Counted from the stretch's first letter, positions 1 to 8,954 are shown. The stretch is 64,000 nt of DNA from Devosia sediminis (GCF_016411825.1 NZ_JAEKMH010000002.1:868001-932000); one strand, 5' to 3'. Made by a program: numbers and translations. The notes: generated by a model from the letters alone, not told the origin.

Positions 1-464
1 GCTATGGCCTTTCGGGCGATGCCTACCACATCACCGCCCCGTCGCCCGATGGCGATGGTGGTTTCCGCGCCATGAGTGCGGCGATCAAGCGCGCCGGCAT
101 CTCTGCCTCCGACATCGACTACATCAACGCCCATGGCACCTCGACGCCGCTCGGCGACGAGATCGAACTGGGCGCGGTGACCCGCGTCCTCGGCGATGCC
201 GCGCCAAAGGCGGTGATGAGTTCGACCAAGTCGGCCGTCGGTCACCTCCTGGGCGCTGCCGGTTCGGTGGAAGCGATCTTCTGCTTGCTCGCCATGCGCG
301 ACAATATCGCACCGCCCACGCTCAACCTCGACAATCCTTCCGTTGAAACCGAGATCAACCTCGTGCCGCACAAGGCGTTCAAGAAGGAAATCAACGTGGC
401 GCTGTCCAACAGCTTCGGCTTCGGCGGCACCAATGCGACACTGGTGATGCGCAAGGTCAGCTAG
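1..464 (+). CDS. fabF: beta-ketoacyl-ACP synthase II (3' part, start outside window)
   Basis: This is the C-terminal part of the elongation condensing enzyme of type II fatty-acid synthesis, which joins malonyl-ACP to a growing acyl-ACP in the cytoplasm. The reading frame is open from base 3 and begins YGLSGDAYHITAPS. The catalytic histidine region NAHGTSTP, the lysine/histidine region KSAVGHLLGAAG and the terminal FGFGGTNA loop are all present, so the thiolase-fold C-terminal half is intact. The following gene is mltG, the usual fabF-mltG order of alphaproteobacteria. A strong intrinsic terminator follows at 542-580, so fabF appears to end its own transcript. About 290 N-terminal residues lie outside the window. 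Confidence 0.96.
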   Translation, partial: YGLSGDAYHITAPSPDGDGGFRAMSAAIKRAGISASDIDYINAHGTSTPLGDEIELGAVTRVLGDAAPKAVMSSTKSAVGHLLGAAGSVEAIFCLLAMRDNIAPPTLNLDNPSVETEINLVPHKAFKKEINVALSNSFGFGGTNATLVMRKVS

Positions 465-466
465 AA

Positions 467-510
467 CATCGCGCGGAAAAGTGGGAACCGGTTTTCCGCA
501 CCGAGCGATG
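467..510. repeat. Rhizobiales-type palindromic intergenic repeat
   Basis: An imperfect palindrome starts three bases after the fabF stop. Outer arms CATCGC and GCGATG enclose inner arms GCGGAAAA and TTTTCCGC. The core reading AAAAGTGGGAACCGGTTTTC resembles small mosaic repeats seen between genes in many Rhizobiales genomes. I see no other copy in this window. Confidence 0.6.
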
Positions 511-541
511 CGCCTCGAGTGACCTTTGATGCAAATTTTAG

Positions 542-580
542 GGGGCACATCGCATAGCCTGCGATGTGCCCCTTGTTTTT
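542..580 (+). terminator. intrinsic terminator of fabF
   Basis: A perfect 13-bp stem (542-554 with 560-572), a 5-base loop and the tail TTGTTTTT make a textbook rho-independent terminator. An ATG that could extend mltG upstream lies inside the stem (564), which is one reason to reject that longer start. Confidence 0.92.
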
Positions 581-680
581 GCGCGCCGCCATTGCAAACA
601 ATGCCCGCGCCCCGCCACAGTTTGGCGCAAGAACAATGACAAAGGCCGGAATCGGCCAAATCGCGAGTGACAGGGAAACG

Positions 681-1799
681 ATGAACGACCGCAGGAACAG
701 GCGCCGCCGCCGCTCGGGCAATGGCTTGATCGACGTTCTCAATGGCCTCTTGACCCTGCTGGTCATCGGCCTCGTCGTGGTCGGAGGCGGCGTGTTCTAC
801 ATCGCCTCGCAATATTACGGCACCGGTCCCACGGCCGAGGACCGCGTGTTCCGCGTCGAATCGGGCAATACGCTCTCGACCACGGCGGGACGCCTCGAGG
901 AGCAGGGTTTTATCACCAACTCCTTCATTTTCAGCCAGTTCGGCAGCCGGGTGGAGGAAAGCGCCATCGTCAAGGCGGGCGATTTCAACATTGCCGCCGG
1001 TTCGAGCATGTCTGAGATCCTCAAGGAACTGACTCAGGGCAATCCGCTGCGCCACGCAGTGACCATTCCCGAGGGCTGGACCGTGTGGCAGGCCGTCAAT
1101 CGCATCAATGACGACGACCAGTTGACCGGCTCCATCGACCAGCTTCCCCCCGAAGGCTCGCTGCTGCCGGGCAGCTACGACTACATGCCCGGAGACACCC
1201 GTCAGTCCGTTCTCGACAAGATGCAACTGGCCATGACCCAGGCGCTGGCCGAGGTCTGGGAAACCCGTCAGCCCGATCTGCCGCTGCAGTCACCGGCTGA
1301 ACTCTTGATCCTGGCCTCGATCGTCGAGAAGGAAACCGGCGTCGCCAGCGAGCGCCCGCAGATCGCCGCCGTCTTCGTCAACCGCCTGCAGGTGCCCATG
1401 CGCCTCCAGTCCGATCCGACCATCATCTATGGCATCACCAAGGGTCAGTCGACGCTAGACCGCGGCATTCGCCGCTCGGAAATCGACGAGGCGACGCCCT
1501 ACAATACCTATCAGATCGATGGTCTGCCCCCGACGCCCATCGCCAATCCGGGCATTGACGCGCTCCGCGCCGTCGCCAATCCCGACGCCCACGAATATCT
1601 CTACTTCGTGGCCAAGGGGGCGACGCCCAGCGAGGGCCATGTCTTTGCCGAAACCTATGCCCAGCATCAGGAAAATGTCGCCCGCTATCGCGAGATAGAA
1701 GAGGCGGCGCAGCAGGAACGCGAGGCCGAGGCTGCCCGTCAGGCGCTGGAAGCCGAAGAGGCCGATGCCGAGCCCGATGCCACGGAAGGCGACGTCTGA
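681..1799 (+). CDS. mltG: endolytic murein transglycosylase MltG
   Basis: This inner-membrane lytic transglycosylase cuts nascent glycan strands and is thought to set peptidoglycan chain length. The 372-residue product starts MNDRRNRRRRR, a basic cytoplasmic stretch, followed by one membrane segment at about residues 16-42. The periplasmic YceG-like domain contains the conserved ILASIVEKETG motif with its catalytic glutamate and the RLQSDPTIIYG segment. The C-terminus is a Glu/Ala-rich tail. I chose the ATG at 681 because AGGGA lies 5 bases upstream; an upstream ATG at 564 is inside the fabF terminator. The next gene begins 2 bases after the stop, so mltG and yicC are probably co-transcribed. 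Confidence 0.93.
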   Translation: MNDRRNRRRRRSGNGLIDVLNGLLTLLVIGLVVVGGGVFYIASQYYGTGPTAEDRVFRVESGNTLSTTAGRLEEQGFITNSFIFSQFGSRVEESAIVKAGDFNIAAGSSMSEILKELTQGNPLRHAVTIPEGWTVWQAVNRINDDDQLTGSIDQLPPEGSLLPGSYDYMPGDTRQSVLDKMQLAMTQALAEVWETRQPDLPLQSPAELLILASIVEKETGVASERPQIAAVFVNRLQVPMRLQSDPTIIYGITKGQSTLDRGIRRSEIDEATPYNTYQIDGLPPTPIANPGIDALRAVANPDAHEYLYFVAKGATPSEGHVFAETYAQHQENVARYREIEEAAQQEREAEAARQALEAEEADAEPDATEGDV

Positions 1800-1801
1800 G
1801 C

Positions 1802-2689
1802 GTGGCAGCAACCCTTTCCAGCATGACCGGCTTTGCCCGCACCGAGCGGCAGGCCGGCGCGCTGCGGGTGCGTATCGAACTCAAGTCCGTCAACGGCCGC
1901 GGCCTCGACATGCGCCTGCGTCTGGCCCCGGGCCTCGACGCCGTGGAAATTCCGCTGCGGCAATTGCTGTCCAAGGCGCTGAGCCGGGGCTCCATCAATC
2001 TGGTCGCCACGCTCGACAGGGGCGGTGCTGCCGGCACGGTGCGTGTCAATCAGCAGGCGCTTTCGGCGGTGCTCTCCGCCATCGAGCAGCTCCGCGCCCA
2101 GGAGCCCATGGCCATCTCCCGGCCCGAGGCGATCCTGGCGCTGCCAGGCGTTCTGGAAAGCGGCGATGGGGCAGGGGAGCACGACGAGGAGGTCCTCACC
2201 GCGCTGGTACTGGATTGTGCAGCAGAGGCCGTGGAACGCCTCCAGGCCGCGCGCCTGCAGGAGGGTGCGCAGATCGCCGCGGTCCTGCTGGCCCAGGTGG
2301 ATGCCATTGCCCGGCTGGTTGCCGATGCCGAGGCCCACCCGTCCCGGTCCCGCGCTGCCGTCGAGACCCGTCTGCGCGAGCAATTGGCAGCGCTCTCTCA
2401 GGACCTGGCCATCCCGCCCGACCGCCTGGCGCAGGAAGCGCTGCTGCTCGCCACCAAGGCCGACATTCAGGAAGAGCTCGATCGCCTGCGAGCCCACATC
2501 GCTGCCGCCCGTAAGCTCATTGCCGAAGGCGGACCGGCCGGGCGGCGCCTCGATTTCCTCGCCCAGGAGTTCAACCGCGAGGCCAACACGCTCTGTTCCA
2601 AGTCGAACGCGGTGGAGCTGTCAGCCATCGGTCTTGACCTCAAGGCGGTGATCGATCAACTACGCGAGCAGATCCAGAACATCGAATAA
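1802..2689 (+). CDS. yicC: YicC family endoribonuclease-like protein
   Basis: The 295-residue product is a full-length YicC family member. The N-terminal SMTGFAR signature sits at residues 7-13, and the C-terminal DUF1732 region has the conserved FLAQEFNREANTLCSKS stretch. E. coli YicC is reported to act as an endoribonuclease and in sRNA turnover; the same role here is inference. The start is a GTG two bases after the mltG stop; an ATG 21 bases further in (SMTGFAR) is a less likely alternative. The gene lies between mltG and gmk in a tight same-strand run, the common alphaproteobacterial order. Confidence 0.9.
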   Translation: MAATLSSMTGFARTERQAGALRVRIELKSVNGRGLDMRLRLAPGLDAVEIPLRQLLSKALSRGSINLVATLDRGGAAGTVRVNQQALSAVLSAIEQLRAQEPMAISRPEAILALPGVLESGDGAGEHDEEVLTALVLDCAAEAVERLQAARLQEGAQIAAVLLAQVDAIARLVADAEAHPSRSRAAVETRLREQLAALSQDLAIPPDRLAQEALLLATKADIQEELDRLRAHIAAARKLIAEGGPAGRRLDFLAQEFNREANTLCSKSNAVELSAIGLDLKAVIDQLREQIQNIE

Positions 2690-2700
2690 GAGACCCGAAG

Positions 2701-3339
2701 ATGGAATTTCAGCGCCGCGGCGTCATGCTGGTGATTGCCTCGCCCTCGGGCGCCGGAAAATCCTCCATCTCACGCTCGCTGTTCGGCGCCGATCCCAACA
2801 TCAAGCTGTCCGTCTCGGTCACCACCCGGGCCCGCCGCACCGACGAGGTGCATGGCAAGCACTACTATTTCATCGACGTAGCCACCTTCCAGAAGATGCA
2901 GCGCGATGGCGAGCTGCTGGAAAGCGCCGAAGTGCATGGCAACTACTACGGCACGCCACGCGCCCAGGTCGAGGAACAGCTTGCTGCGGGCAACGACATC
3001 CTCTTCGACATCGACTACCAGGGCACCCTGCAGCTCTACGAGCGCGCCCGCGCCGACATGGTCACCGTCTTCATCTTGCCACCCTCCATCAAGGAACTGC
3101 GCGCCCGGCTCGAGCGCCGCGCGCAGGATAGCGTCGGCACCATCGAGAAGCGCTTGCGCAATGCCCGCATCGAGATGGAGCATTTCGAGGAATACGATTA
3201 CGTCATCGTCAATCGCGACCTTGAGGAATCCGTCGCCCGCGTTCGCGCCATCCTCGCCTCCGCCCGCCTCAAGCGCGAGCGGCAGGTCAATTTGACGAGC
3301 TTCGTCAAAGACTTGCAGAGCCAGATTGATTCACTTTGA
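2701..3339 (+). CDS. gmk: guanylate kinase
   Basis: Guanylate kinase phosphorylates GMP (and dGMP) with ATP to give GDP, a step in GTP and (p)ppGpp supply. The 212-residue protein has the P-loop SPSGAGKSS (about residues 14-22), the GMP-binding segment with SVTTRARR and HGNYYGTP, and the FDIDYQGT stretch. Length is typical. The ATG at 2701 follows yicC by 11 bases; a second ATG at codon 9 would also leave the P-loop intact. The element at 3346-3413 follows directly and may form the 3' end of this transcript. Confidence 0.95.
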   Translation: MEFQRRGVMLVIASPSGAGKSSISRSLFGADPNIKLSVSVTTRARRTDEVHGKHYYFIDVATFQKMQRDGELLESAEVHGNYYGTPRAQVEEQLAAGNDILFDIDYQGTLQLYERARADMVTVFILPPSIKELRARLERRAQDSVGTIEKRLRNARIEMEHFEEYDYVIVNRDLEESVARVRAILASARLKRERQVNLTSFVKDLQSQIDSL

Positions 3340-3345
3340 ACCGGC

Positions 3346-3413
3346 CGAAGGCAAATCGCTCCGGTGGAGCGATTTGAGGTGAGAAGGCCATGAGAGCTAC
3401 GCTCGAATGGCGG
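3346..3413 (+). repeat. two-hairpin intergenic element, copy 1 (after gmk)
   Basis: Hairpin 1 is a 10-bp palindrome with arms AAATCGCTCC and GGAGCGATTT (3353-3375). After 11 bases, hairpin 2 (3387-3411) has outer helix GCCAT/ATGGC, an internal GA/GA loop, inner helix GAGC/GCTC and loop TAC. Related copies lie at 12260-12329, 26664-26709, 51791-51855 and 62238-62296. It starts 6 bases after the gmk stop, in the sense direction. Confidence 0.8.
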
Positions 3414-3431
3414 ATCAGCGTCACCCACTCG

Positions 3432-3521
3432 ATCGTCACCCTCGGGCCTGACCCGAGGGCGTTTCACTTGGCGAAGTCGCCGCTAGTATAGACCCGTCGG
3501 GTCAGGCCCGAGGGTGACGAT
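3432..3521. repeat. long inverted repeat with perfect 23-bp arms
   Basis: Arms at 3432-3454 and 3499-3521 are exact reverse complements over 23 bases (start ATCGTCACCCTCGGGCCTGA). The 44-base centre contains short self-complementary pieces. It belongs to the GTCA...CGGGC repeat family also seen at 4805, 15108, 25019 and 60442. It sits between gmk and the MFS gene and could work as a transcript-end hairpin, though no T-tract follows. Confidence 0.75.
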
Positions 3522-3557
3522 CCGGATGGGGGCAACACCAGTGGAAACGTCCAGCGC

Positions 3558-4787
3558 ATGACTACCCCCGCCATAAGCCGCGGCACGCCGGCCTTTGTCC
3601 GCGCCAATATCGCCTTCTTCCTCTCGGCCTTCTCGGTCTTTGCCTCGCTCTATTCGGTGCAGCCGCTGCTGCCCATGTTCGCGCAATACTGGGTACGCGA
3701 TGCCGGCACTGCGTCGCTGGCCCTCTCGGCAACCACGGCCACCATGGCCTTCGCGCTCATATCCGCCAGCATGCTGGCCGACCGCCTCGGCCGCCGGCGG
3801 CTGATTGTCGGCGCCCTGCTGATCACGGCCTTGCTCGGCATGCTCTTGCCGTTCACGCAGGTCTGGTGGCAGCTCATCACCCTGCGCACGCTGATGGGCC
3901 TCACCCTGGCCGGCATCCCCGCCGTCGCCATGGTCTACCTGTCCGAGGAGATGGACCCCGACGCCCTCGGCTTTTCCATGGGCCTCTATATCGGCGGCAC
4001 CGCCCTGGGCGGCATGGCCGGCCGCGTCATTTCCGGTGTCCTCTCCGATTTTCTCGGCTGGCGGCTGGGCACCGGCATCCTTGCCGCGTTGATCCTGCTG
4101 GCTGCCATCTCGGTGGCTGTCCTGCTGCCCAGGCCCCGCGCCTTCGTGCGCGATCCCATCGGTGTCGTGGAGCTCTGGCGCCGCTGCCGCGCCAGCTTCG
4201 ACGATGCTGCGCTGCCCTGGCTCTTTGCCAGCGCATTCCTGCTCATGGGCAGCTTCATCACGCTCTACAACTATGCCGGTTTTCGCCTGGCCCTGCCGCC
4301 CTTCGCCCTCAGCCATTCGGCAATCGCGGCGATCTTCCTGGTGTACCTTCTGGGCAGCCTCGCCTCGACCTGGGCCGGCGGCCTGTCGCAACGCCTCGGC
4401 CGCCGAAAGGTGTTCTGGGCGCTCGTTGCGCTGATGGGCACGGGAATGGCCATAACCCTTGTCGACGACACAGTCGTCATCATCGCCGGCCTCGCCATCG
4501 CCACGATGGGCTTCTTTGCCGCCCACGGTGTCGCCAGCGCCTGGGTCACTCGCCGCGCCCGCGTGGGCAAGGCGCAGGCCTCTGCCATCTACCTCGTTGC
4601 CTATTATCTCGGCGCATCGATCCTCGGCACTCTGGGCGGCTACGCCTGGACCGCCTGGGCCTGGCCCGGCGTCATGCTCGTCTGTGGCGGCGCGGCTCTG
4701 CTGGCGCTGCTGGTCGCGATCCGGCTGGTTTTCGTGACGCCATTGCCTATGGTTGAAATGCCGCCCCAGCCACCGACTGTCTCATAG
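3558..4787 (+). CDS. MFS transporter, YnfM-like exporter
   Basis: A 409-residue major facilitator with about 12 predicted membrane segments. The loop 2-3 motif LADRLGRRRLIVGALL (about residues 74-89) and the matching motif LSQRLGRRK (about residues 275-283) in the second half are present. The overall pattern (N-terminal SVFASLYSVQPLLPMFA) resembles the YnfM/arabinose-efflux group of inner-membrane exporters. The substrate cannot be read from the sequence. The gene stands alone between repeat blocks and faces rsmA tail to tail. The start at 3558 lies 36 bases past the inverted repeat and no strong ribosome-binding site is evident, so the start is somewhat uncertain. Confidence 0.85.
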   Translation: MTTPAISRGTPAFVRANIAFFLSAFSVFASLYSVQPLLPMFAQYWVRDAGTASLALSATTATMAFALISASMLADRLGRRRLIVGALLITALLGMLLPFTQVWWQLITLRTLMGLTLAGIPAVAMVYLSEEMDPDALGFSMGLYIGGTALGGMAGRVISGVLSDFLGWRLGTGILAALILLAAISVAVLLPRPRAFVRDPIGVVELWRRCRASFDDAALPWLFASAFLLMGSFITLYNYAGFRLALPPFALSHSAIAAIFLVYLLGSLASTWAGGLSQRLGRRKVFWALVALMGTGMAITLVDDTVVIIAGLAIATMGFFAAHGVASAWVTRRARVGKAQASAIYLVAYYLGASILGTLGGYAWTAWAWPGVMLVCGGAALLALLVAIRLVFVTPLPMVEMPPQPPTVS

Positions 4788-4804
4788 CCCCGATATTTTC
4801 ACAC

Positions 4805-4877
4805 CGTCACCACCCGGCTTGTCCGGGTCGTCCATTTGTCCGCAAGGTGGATTGCCCGGACAAGCCGGGCAATGACG
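4805..4877. repeat. palindromic repeat between convergent genes
   Basis: The stretch holds two inverted, related units: CACCCGGCTTGTCCGGGTCG on the left and ATTGCCCGGACAAGCCGGGC on the right. They fold together or singly. It lies between the MFS stop and the rsmA stop, a position where it could end transcripts from both sides. Similar units occur at 15108-15187, 25139-25174 and 60442-60496. Confidence 0.7.
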
Positions 4878-4898
4878 ATGAGCATGAGATATCCGACG

Positions 4899-5741
4899 CT
4901 ACCTCAACCCCGGCAGTGCCCGAGCCATCGCCAGAAACGCCTCGATCGGCAGATCCTCCGCCCGCTCGTCGCCCTTGAGCCCCGCAGCCGCCAGCAGCCC
5001 CTCGACCGGTACGCCCAGCGATTTCAGCGACTGTCGCACCATCTTGCGCCGCTGCCCGAAGGCCGCCTTGGTCACCTGTTCCACCAGTTTCACCGGCAGG
5101 TCTGCCTCCACCGGCTTGGGCACGATATGCACTACGGCCGAGGTGACGTTCGGCGGCGGCACGAAGGCCTGGCGCCCCACATTGAAAGCAATCCGCGCCT
5201 CGCTGCGCCACCCGGCCAGCACGCCGAGTCGCCCATAGGCATCTTCGCCCGGCCTGGCCACGATCCGCTCGGCCACTTCGCGCTGGAACATCAGCGTCAG
5301 GCTCTCGAAAAAGGGCGGCCAGGGCTCCATGGTCAGCCAGCCCGTCAGCAGTTGCGTACCGATATTGTAGGGGAGGTTGGCGACGATCCGCGTCGGCCCA
5401 TCGGCCAGCAGCCGATAGTCCATCTCCATGGCGTCGCCGCCGATCACGGTCAGGCGCCCGGGATAGGCTTCCGCCACCTCGGCCAGCGCCGGCAGCGCCC
5501 GCGCATCGCGCTCGATGGCGATCACCTCGCGCGCGCCTTCGGCCAGCAGCGCCCGTGTCAGCCCGCCTGGGCCGGGGCCGACTTCGATCACCCGCACGCC
5601 CTCGAGCGAGCCGCCCACCCGGGCAATGCGCGCAGTGAGGTTGAGGTCGAAAAGGAAGTTCTGCCCCAGTTCCTTCTTGGCGCGAAGGCCATGGGTGGCG
5701 ATGACCTCGCGCAGCGGCGGGAGATTGTCGATCTGGCTCAT
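4899..5741 (-). CDS. rsmA: 16S rRNA dimethyladenosine transferase
   Basis: RsmA (KsgA) dimethylates two adjacent adenines near the 3' end of 16S rRNA using S-adenosylmethionine, late in small-subunit assembly. The 280-residue protein shows the family start [12 protein letters not shown] (about residues 25-36), the SAM-binding [13 protein letters not shown] (about residues 52-64) and the catalytic NLPYNIG motif (about residues 121-127). Length is typical. The ATG overlaps the pdxA stop in an ATGA, so the two are translationally coupled. It is the last gene of the lptF-lptG-surA-pdxA-rsmA run. Confidence 0.95.
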   Translation of the reverse strand: MSQIDNLPPLREVIATHGLRAKKELGQNFLFDLNLTARIARVGGSLEGVRVIEVGPGPGGLTRALLAEGAREVIAIERDARALPALAEVAEAYPGRLTVIGGDAMEMDYRLLADGPTRIVANLPYNIGTQLLTGWLTMEPWPPFFESLTLMFQREVAERIVARPGEDAYGRLGVLAGWRSEARIAFNVGRQAFVPPPNVTSAVVHIVPKPVEADLPVKLVEQVTKAAFGQRRKMVRQSLKSLGVPVEGLLAAAGLKGDERAEDLPIEAFLAMARALPGLR

Positions 5742-6739
5742 GACTTTCGCCCTGTCATCTGGTCTGCCATGGCGAGCGCCGCGGCGAAGCTCGAAGAGGA
5801 GGCCCGGCCGGTCCCGGCCAGGTCGAAGGCGGTGCCGTGGTCGGGGGAGATGCGCACGATGGGCAGGCCCAGCGTGACGTTGACGCCCGCATCGAAGGCC
5901 ACGGTCTTGATCGGGATCAGCGCCTGGTCATGATACATGGCCAGCACCGCATCATACTGCCGCCAGTGCGGCGGATAAAACAGCGTGTCGCCGGGCAGGG
6001 GGCCAACGGCATCAATCCCCTCGGCGCGGGCAGCGCCAATGGCCGGGGCGATGATGTCCATGTCCTCGCGTCCGATGGAGCCGCCTTCGCCTGCGTGCGG
6101 ATTGAGCCCCGCCACGGCAATGCGCGGCGACGCGATACCGAACCGGCCCACGAGGTCCCGCGCCATCACGCGCAGCGTGTCCACGATCAAGTCGCCGGTG
6201 ACGAGACGAGGCACGTCGCTGATCGGCACATGGATGGTCAATGGCACGGTGCGCAGGTCCTCATGCGCCAGCATCATCACCGGCAGCGGCACGACGCCAT
6301 CGAGGGCGCAAAGGTCTGCCAGGAATTCGGTATGCCCCGGATGCCTGAAGCCCGCCGCATAGAGCGCACCCTTGTGGATCGGCGCCGTCACTACGGCGCG
6401 GCAATGCCCCGCCAGCGTCGCCTCGACAGCTTGCGCAATGGCGCCGATCACGACAGGTGCCGCCTGTTCGTCGGGCCGCCCGGGTGTGTCCTCGACTGTC
6501 CCGGCAAGGCTCACCACCGGCAGGGCGCGCGCAAAAACGGCGCCGGCGGAGGCGGGGGTCGCCTCCTCGATAAGGAGGTCGAGCCCCAGCCGCGCGGCGC
6601 GCGCGCGCAGGAAATCGGCATGGCCGAACACCACGAAGGGAGAGAGGCCGCGCTCCTCCCGCTGCGCATAAAGCCCGAGCAGCAGGTCCGGTCCGATGCC
6701 GGCCGGTTCGCCCATGGTTACGGCCAGTGGTGCTGGCAT
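5738..6739 (-). CDS. pdxA: 4-hydroxythreonine-4-phosphate dehydrogenase
   Basis: PdxA oxidises 4-phosphohydroxy-L-threonine with NAD(P), a step in de novo pyridoxal-5-phosphate synthesis. The 333-residue protein has the family opening [14 protein letters not shown] (about residues 9-22), the metal-ligand histidines in [10 protein letters not shown] and [11 protein letters not shown], and the segment [20 protein letters not shown] near the end. The stop overlaps the rsmA start by 4 bases. The intergenic 6740-6822 before surA is short enough for co-transcription. Confidence 0.95.
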   Translation of the reverse strand: MPAPLAVTMGEPAGIGPDLLLGLYAQREERGLSPFVVFGHADFLRARAARLGLDLLIEEATPASAGAVFARALPVVSLAGTVEDTPGRPDEQAAPVVIGAIAQAVEATLAGHCRAVVTAPIHKGALYAAGFRHPGHTEFLADLCALDGVVPLPVMMLAHEDLRTVPLTIHVPISDVPRLVTGDLIVDTLRVMARDLVGRFGIASPRIAVAGLNPHAGEGGSIGREDMDIIAPAIGAARAEGIDAVGPLPGDTLFYPPHWRQYDAVLAMYHDQALIPIKTVAFDAGVNVTLGLPIVRISPDHGTAFDLAGTGRASSSSFAAALAMADQMTGRKS

Positions 6740-6822
6740 GGTGTCCCCCGATACGAAAGCGGCCGCAGGTGCTGCGGCCGCCGGTCGTTCTAGCTGAAAC
6801 CCGCGGCAGGCGCCGCAGGCCT

Positions 6823-7713
6823 TTATTCGCGGATGATCTTGGCCTGGCTGCGCAGGCGCGCCAGATAGGCCTCGGCTTCCGTGGCGGTGGCGTCACCACC
6901 GGCATCGTCGCGCAGCCCGCCCTTGACGAAGGTCAGGTCCTCGGCCTGCACCTTTTCGCAGACGGCCAGCATGGAAAGCCCGGACTCCGTGGCGCGCGGC
7001 TTGGTGATGCCGCCGACATTGAGGCCGGCCAGTTCCTTGGCCAGAGCATCGGGCAACTGGGTTGCATGGCGGCGGCCGACATCGACAACGGCCACGTCGT
7101 TATAGGCCAGCGATAGTTCCACGGCCGAACCGCAGCCGGCAAAGCTCGAGCGATACTGGTTGGCCTGGCCCGAGCGGCCACCGCCACCCACGAACACCAC
7201 TTCCTTGAGGATATAGTCGAAATTCTGGAAGTCGGCGATCTGGCCGGCGGCCTGCTGGTCGAGCTCCAGTTCGGAAATCTGCACCTGCGGTGCCACGGCG
7301 GACTGCACCACGGCGTTCCAGGCGATGGCGGCGCGCAGGCGATCCTGCAGCGTGGTGCCGCTCACGCCACCCTGCTGCAGCATCTGCTGCAAGCGGTCGC
7401 GGCTGACGCTGAGATTGCGCGAGATCTGCAGGAAGGCTTCGTCGACCTGCGCGTTGGAAACGGTAATCCCCAGGCGTTTGGCTTCCTGGAGCTGGATGGC
7501 CTCGTCGATCAACTGCTCCAGCGCGCCGTTGCGGCCGGTATTGTTGCCCTCCATGCGGAACAGGCGCAACCGCTGGTCCACCTGCATGTCGCTGATCGGC
7601 TCGCCATTCACGGTCACCACGGTGGCCGCCAGCGAAGGCGCAGCGGCGGTTATGGTCAGCGCCAGGCCGATGAACAGGGCGCCACAGGCGCGCCGAAGGT
7701 CTGCAAGGGTCAT
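6823..7713 (-). CDS. surA: periplasmic SurA-like chaperone (SurA N-terminal domain)
   Basis: A secreted 296-residue protein of the SurA group, which escorts outer-membrane proteins across the periplasm. The start chosen (7713) gives a clear signal peptide, MTLADLRRACGALFIGLALT followed by an Ala-rich cleavage region ending SLAA. A longer reading frame would put 34 non-signal residues ahead of it. The SurA_N region follows (VNGEPISDMQVDQRL... LIDEAIQLQEAKRLGI). The C-terminal part shows only a weak, single parvulin-like region. That is shorter than the two PPIase domains of E. coli SurA but common in Rhizobiales. It sits between lptG and pdxA, the position expected for alphaproteobacterial surA, except that lptD is absent. 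Confidence 0.85.
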   Translation of the reverse strand: MTLADLRRACGALFIGLALTITAAAPSLAATVVTVNGEPISDMQVDQRLRLFRMEGNNTGRNGALEQLIDEAIQLQEAKRLGITVSNAQVDEAFLQISRNLSVSRDRLQQMLQQGGVSGTTLQDRLRAAIAWNAVVQSAVAPQVQISELELDQQAAGQIADFQNFDYILKEVVFVGGGGRSGQANQYRSSFAGCGSAVELSLAYNDVAVVDVGRRHATQLPDALAKELAGLNVGGITKPRATESGLSMLAVCEKVQAEDLTFVKGGLRDDAGGDATATEAEAYLARLRSQAKIIRE

Positions 7714-7811
7714 TCTGAGGTCCGCTTCTTCAGTTACGCCTTCAATGGGGCGTCGAGGCCACGCTGTCAATTGGTCGATGATTGCGGCCAAAATCGGAAA
7801 TAGTGCGCTCA

Positions 7812-7851
7812 TCACTCAATCTTCTCCTCCCCCTGCTCGAGAGGGAGGCCG
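7812..7851. repeat. C/G-rich palindromic repeat between lptG and surA
   Basis: The segment CTCCCCCTGCTCGAGAGGGAGG with flanking runs belongs to the polypyrimidine/polypurine repeat family also seen at 12421-12496, 22703-22816 and 61019-61041. It occupies the 167-base gap between lptG and surA, the place where lptD would be expected in related genomes. Confidence 0.55.
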
Positions 7852-7880
7852 GGTGGGGGGCGCCACGAGCGAAACCGCCC

Positions 7881-8954
7881 TCAGGTCCAGCCGTCCTCCC
7901 GCCGCAGCAACACCGTCACCCCGATGATGATGGCCACGGCGGCAGGCCCTACGGCCGCGAAGACCGGGTTGAGCACCCCGGTCGAGCCTGCGCGATCGGC
8001 CATTTCGGTGATGATGAAGACCACGAAGCCCAAGGTAATGCCGTAGAGCACGGCGGGGCCGAACTGTGTCCGCCGGCTGTAGCCCGCCGTGAAGGCAAAG
8101 GCGATCATCAGCGATCCGGTCAGCACCAGCGGCAGCGCCAGCAGCTTGATCAGCCGCATCGCCGTGGCCGCACGGATGGTCGGATCGCTCACCCCACGCT
8201 GCAACAGGCGCGCCAGCTCGAAAAAGGTCATGTCCTCGGTCGAGGCCAGCTTGAGGCTGATTTCCGCCGGGGTCGACATGGTCGGCACCCGCACATTGAC
8301 CAGGTATCGTGCCGGGCCATCGGGTGAGCGCGCCGTCGCCGTGGGGAAAGTCCAGTGTCCGTCCTCGAGCACCGCTTCTGGTGCCTCGAGCCGCGGCACG
8401 TCCGTGGCCTGGAGGTCGAACAGGGTGACGCCGCCCAGTCTCGAGCCACCCTGGTCCATGCTGCGGGCCATCAGCACGTAATGGGCCTCCTCGCCGCGCT
8501 GTTCGAGCCAGATTTCGCCCGCCGGCGTCAGTTGTGCCGCCTGCCCGGGCGGGGTCGGCGCCAGATCGCGGTTGATCTGGGTGCTGAGTGTTTCGGCGCC
8601 GAGGGCAATGACAAGGCTCGTCACCGCCAGCACCAGCACCGGTGCACGCAACACCCGCCAGATCGAAATGCCGCTCGACTTGATGACGGTCAGTTCGTGG
8701 CGCATCTTGAGGTCCACAAGGCCGAGAATGGCCCCCATCAGCACGGTCACCGGCAGCGTCTTGATGGTCCAGCGCACCGCGCTCATCGCCACCATGAGGA
8801 TGGCCATATGCGTGCCGCGCTGCTCGGCCACATAGTTGAAGCGCCAGGTGTCGAGCGATTCCACCAGCGCGATCAGCCCATAGAAGATGAAGACGGTTGC
8901 GGCGATGCGGCTGGCAAGCCGCGCCAGCACCACTCTGTCGATGCGGCTGATCAT
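7881..8954 (-). CDS. lptG: LPS export ABC transporter permease LptG
   Basis: LptG and LptF form the membrane core of the LptB2FG complex that extracts lipopolysaccharide from the inner membrane. The 357-residue protein has the YjgP/YjgQ family layout: three N-terminal membrane segments, a periplasmic beta-jellyroll domain (about residues 125-255) and three C-terminal segments. The cytoplasmic loop reads RHELTVIKSSGISIWR, the coupling region that meets the ATPase LptB. The ATG at 8954 overlaps the lptF stop in an ATGA, which decides the start; an upstream in-frame ATG (8987) would sit inside lptF. Which of the two permeases is F and which is G rests on gene order and overall resemblance. Confidence 0.9.
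   Translation of the reverse strand: MISRIDRVVLARLASRIAATVFIFYGLIALVESLDTWRFNYVAEQRGTHMAILMVAMSAVRWTIKTLPVTVLMGAILGLVDLKMRHELTVIKSSGISIWRVLRAPVLVLAVTSLVIALGAETLSTQINRDLAPTPPGQAAQLTPAGEIWLEQRGEEAHYVLMARSMDQGGSRLGGVTLFDLQATDVPRLEAPEAVLEDGHWTFPTATARSPDGPARYLVNVRVPTMSTPAEISLKLASTEDMTFFELARLLQRGVSDPTIRAATAMRLIKLLALPLVLTGSLMIAFAFTAGYSRRTQFGPAVLYGITLGFVVFIITEMADRAGSTGVLNPVFAAVGPAAVAIIIGVTVLLRREDGWT

Noticed and set aside
564..680. Upstream ATG extending mltG by 39 codons
   Set aside because: The ATG lies inside the stem of the fabF terminator and the added residues are not MltG-like.
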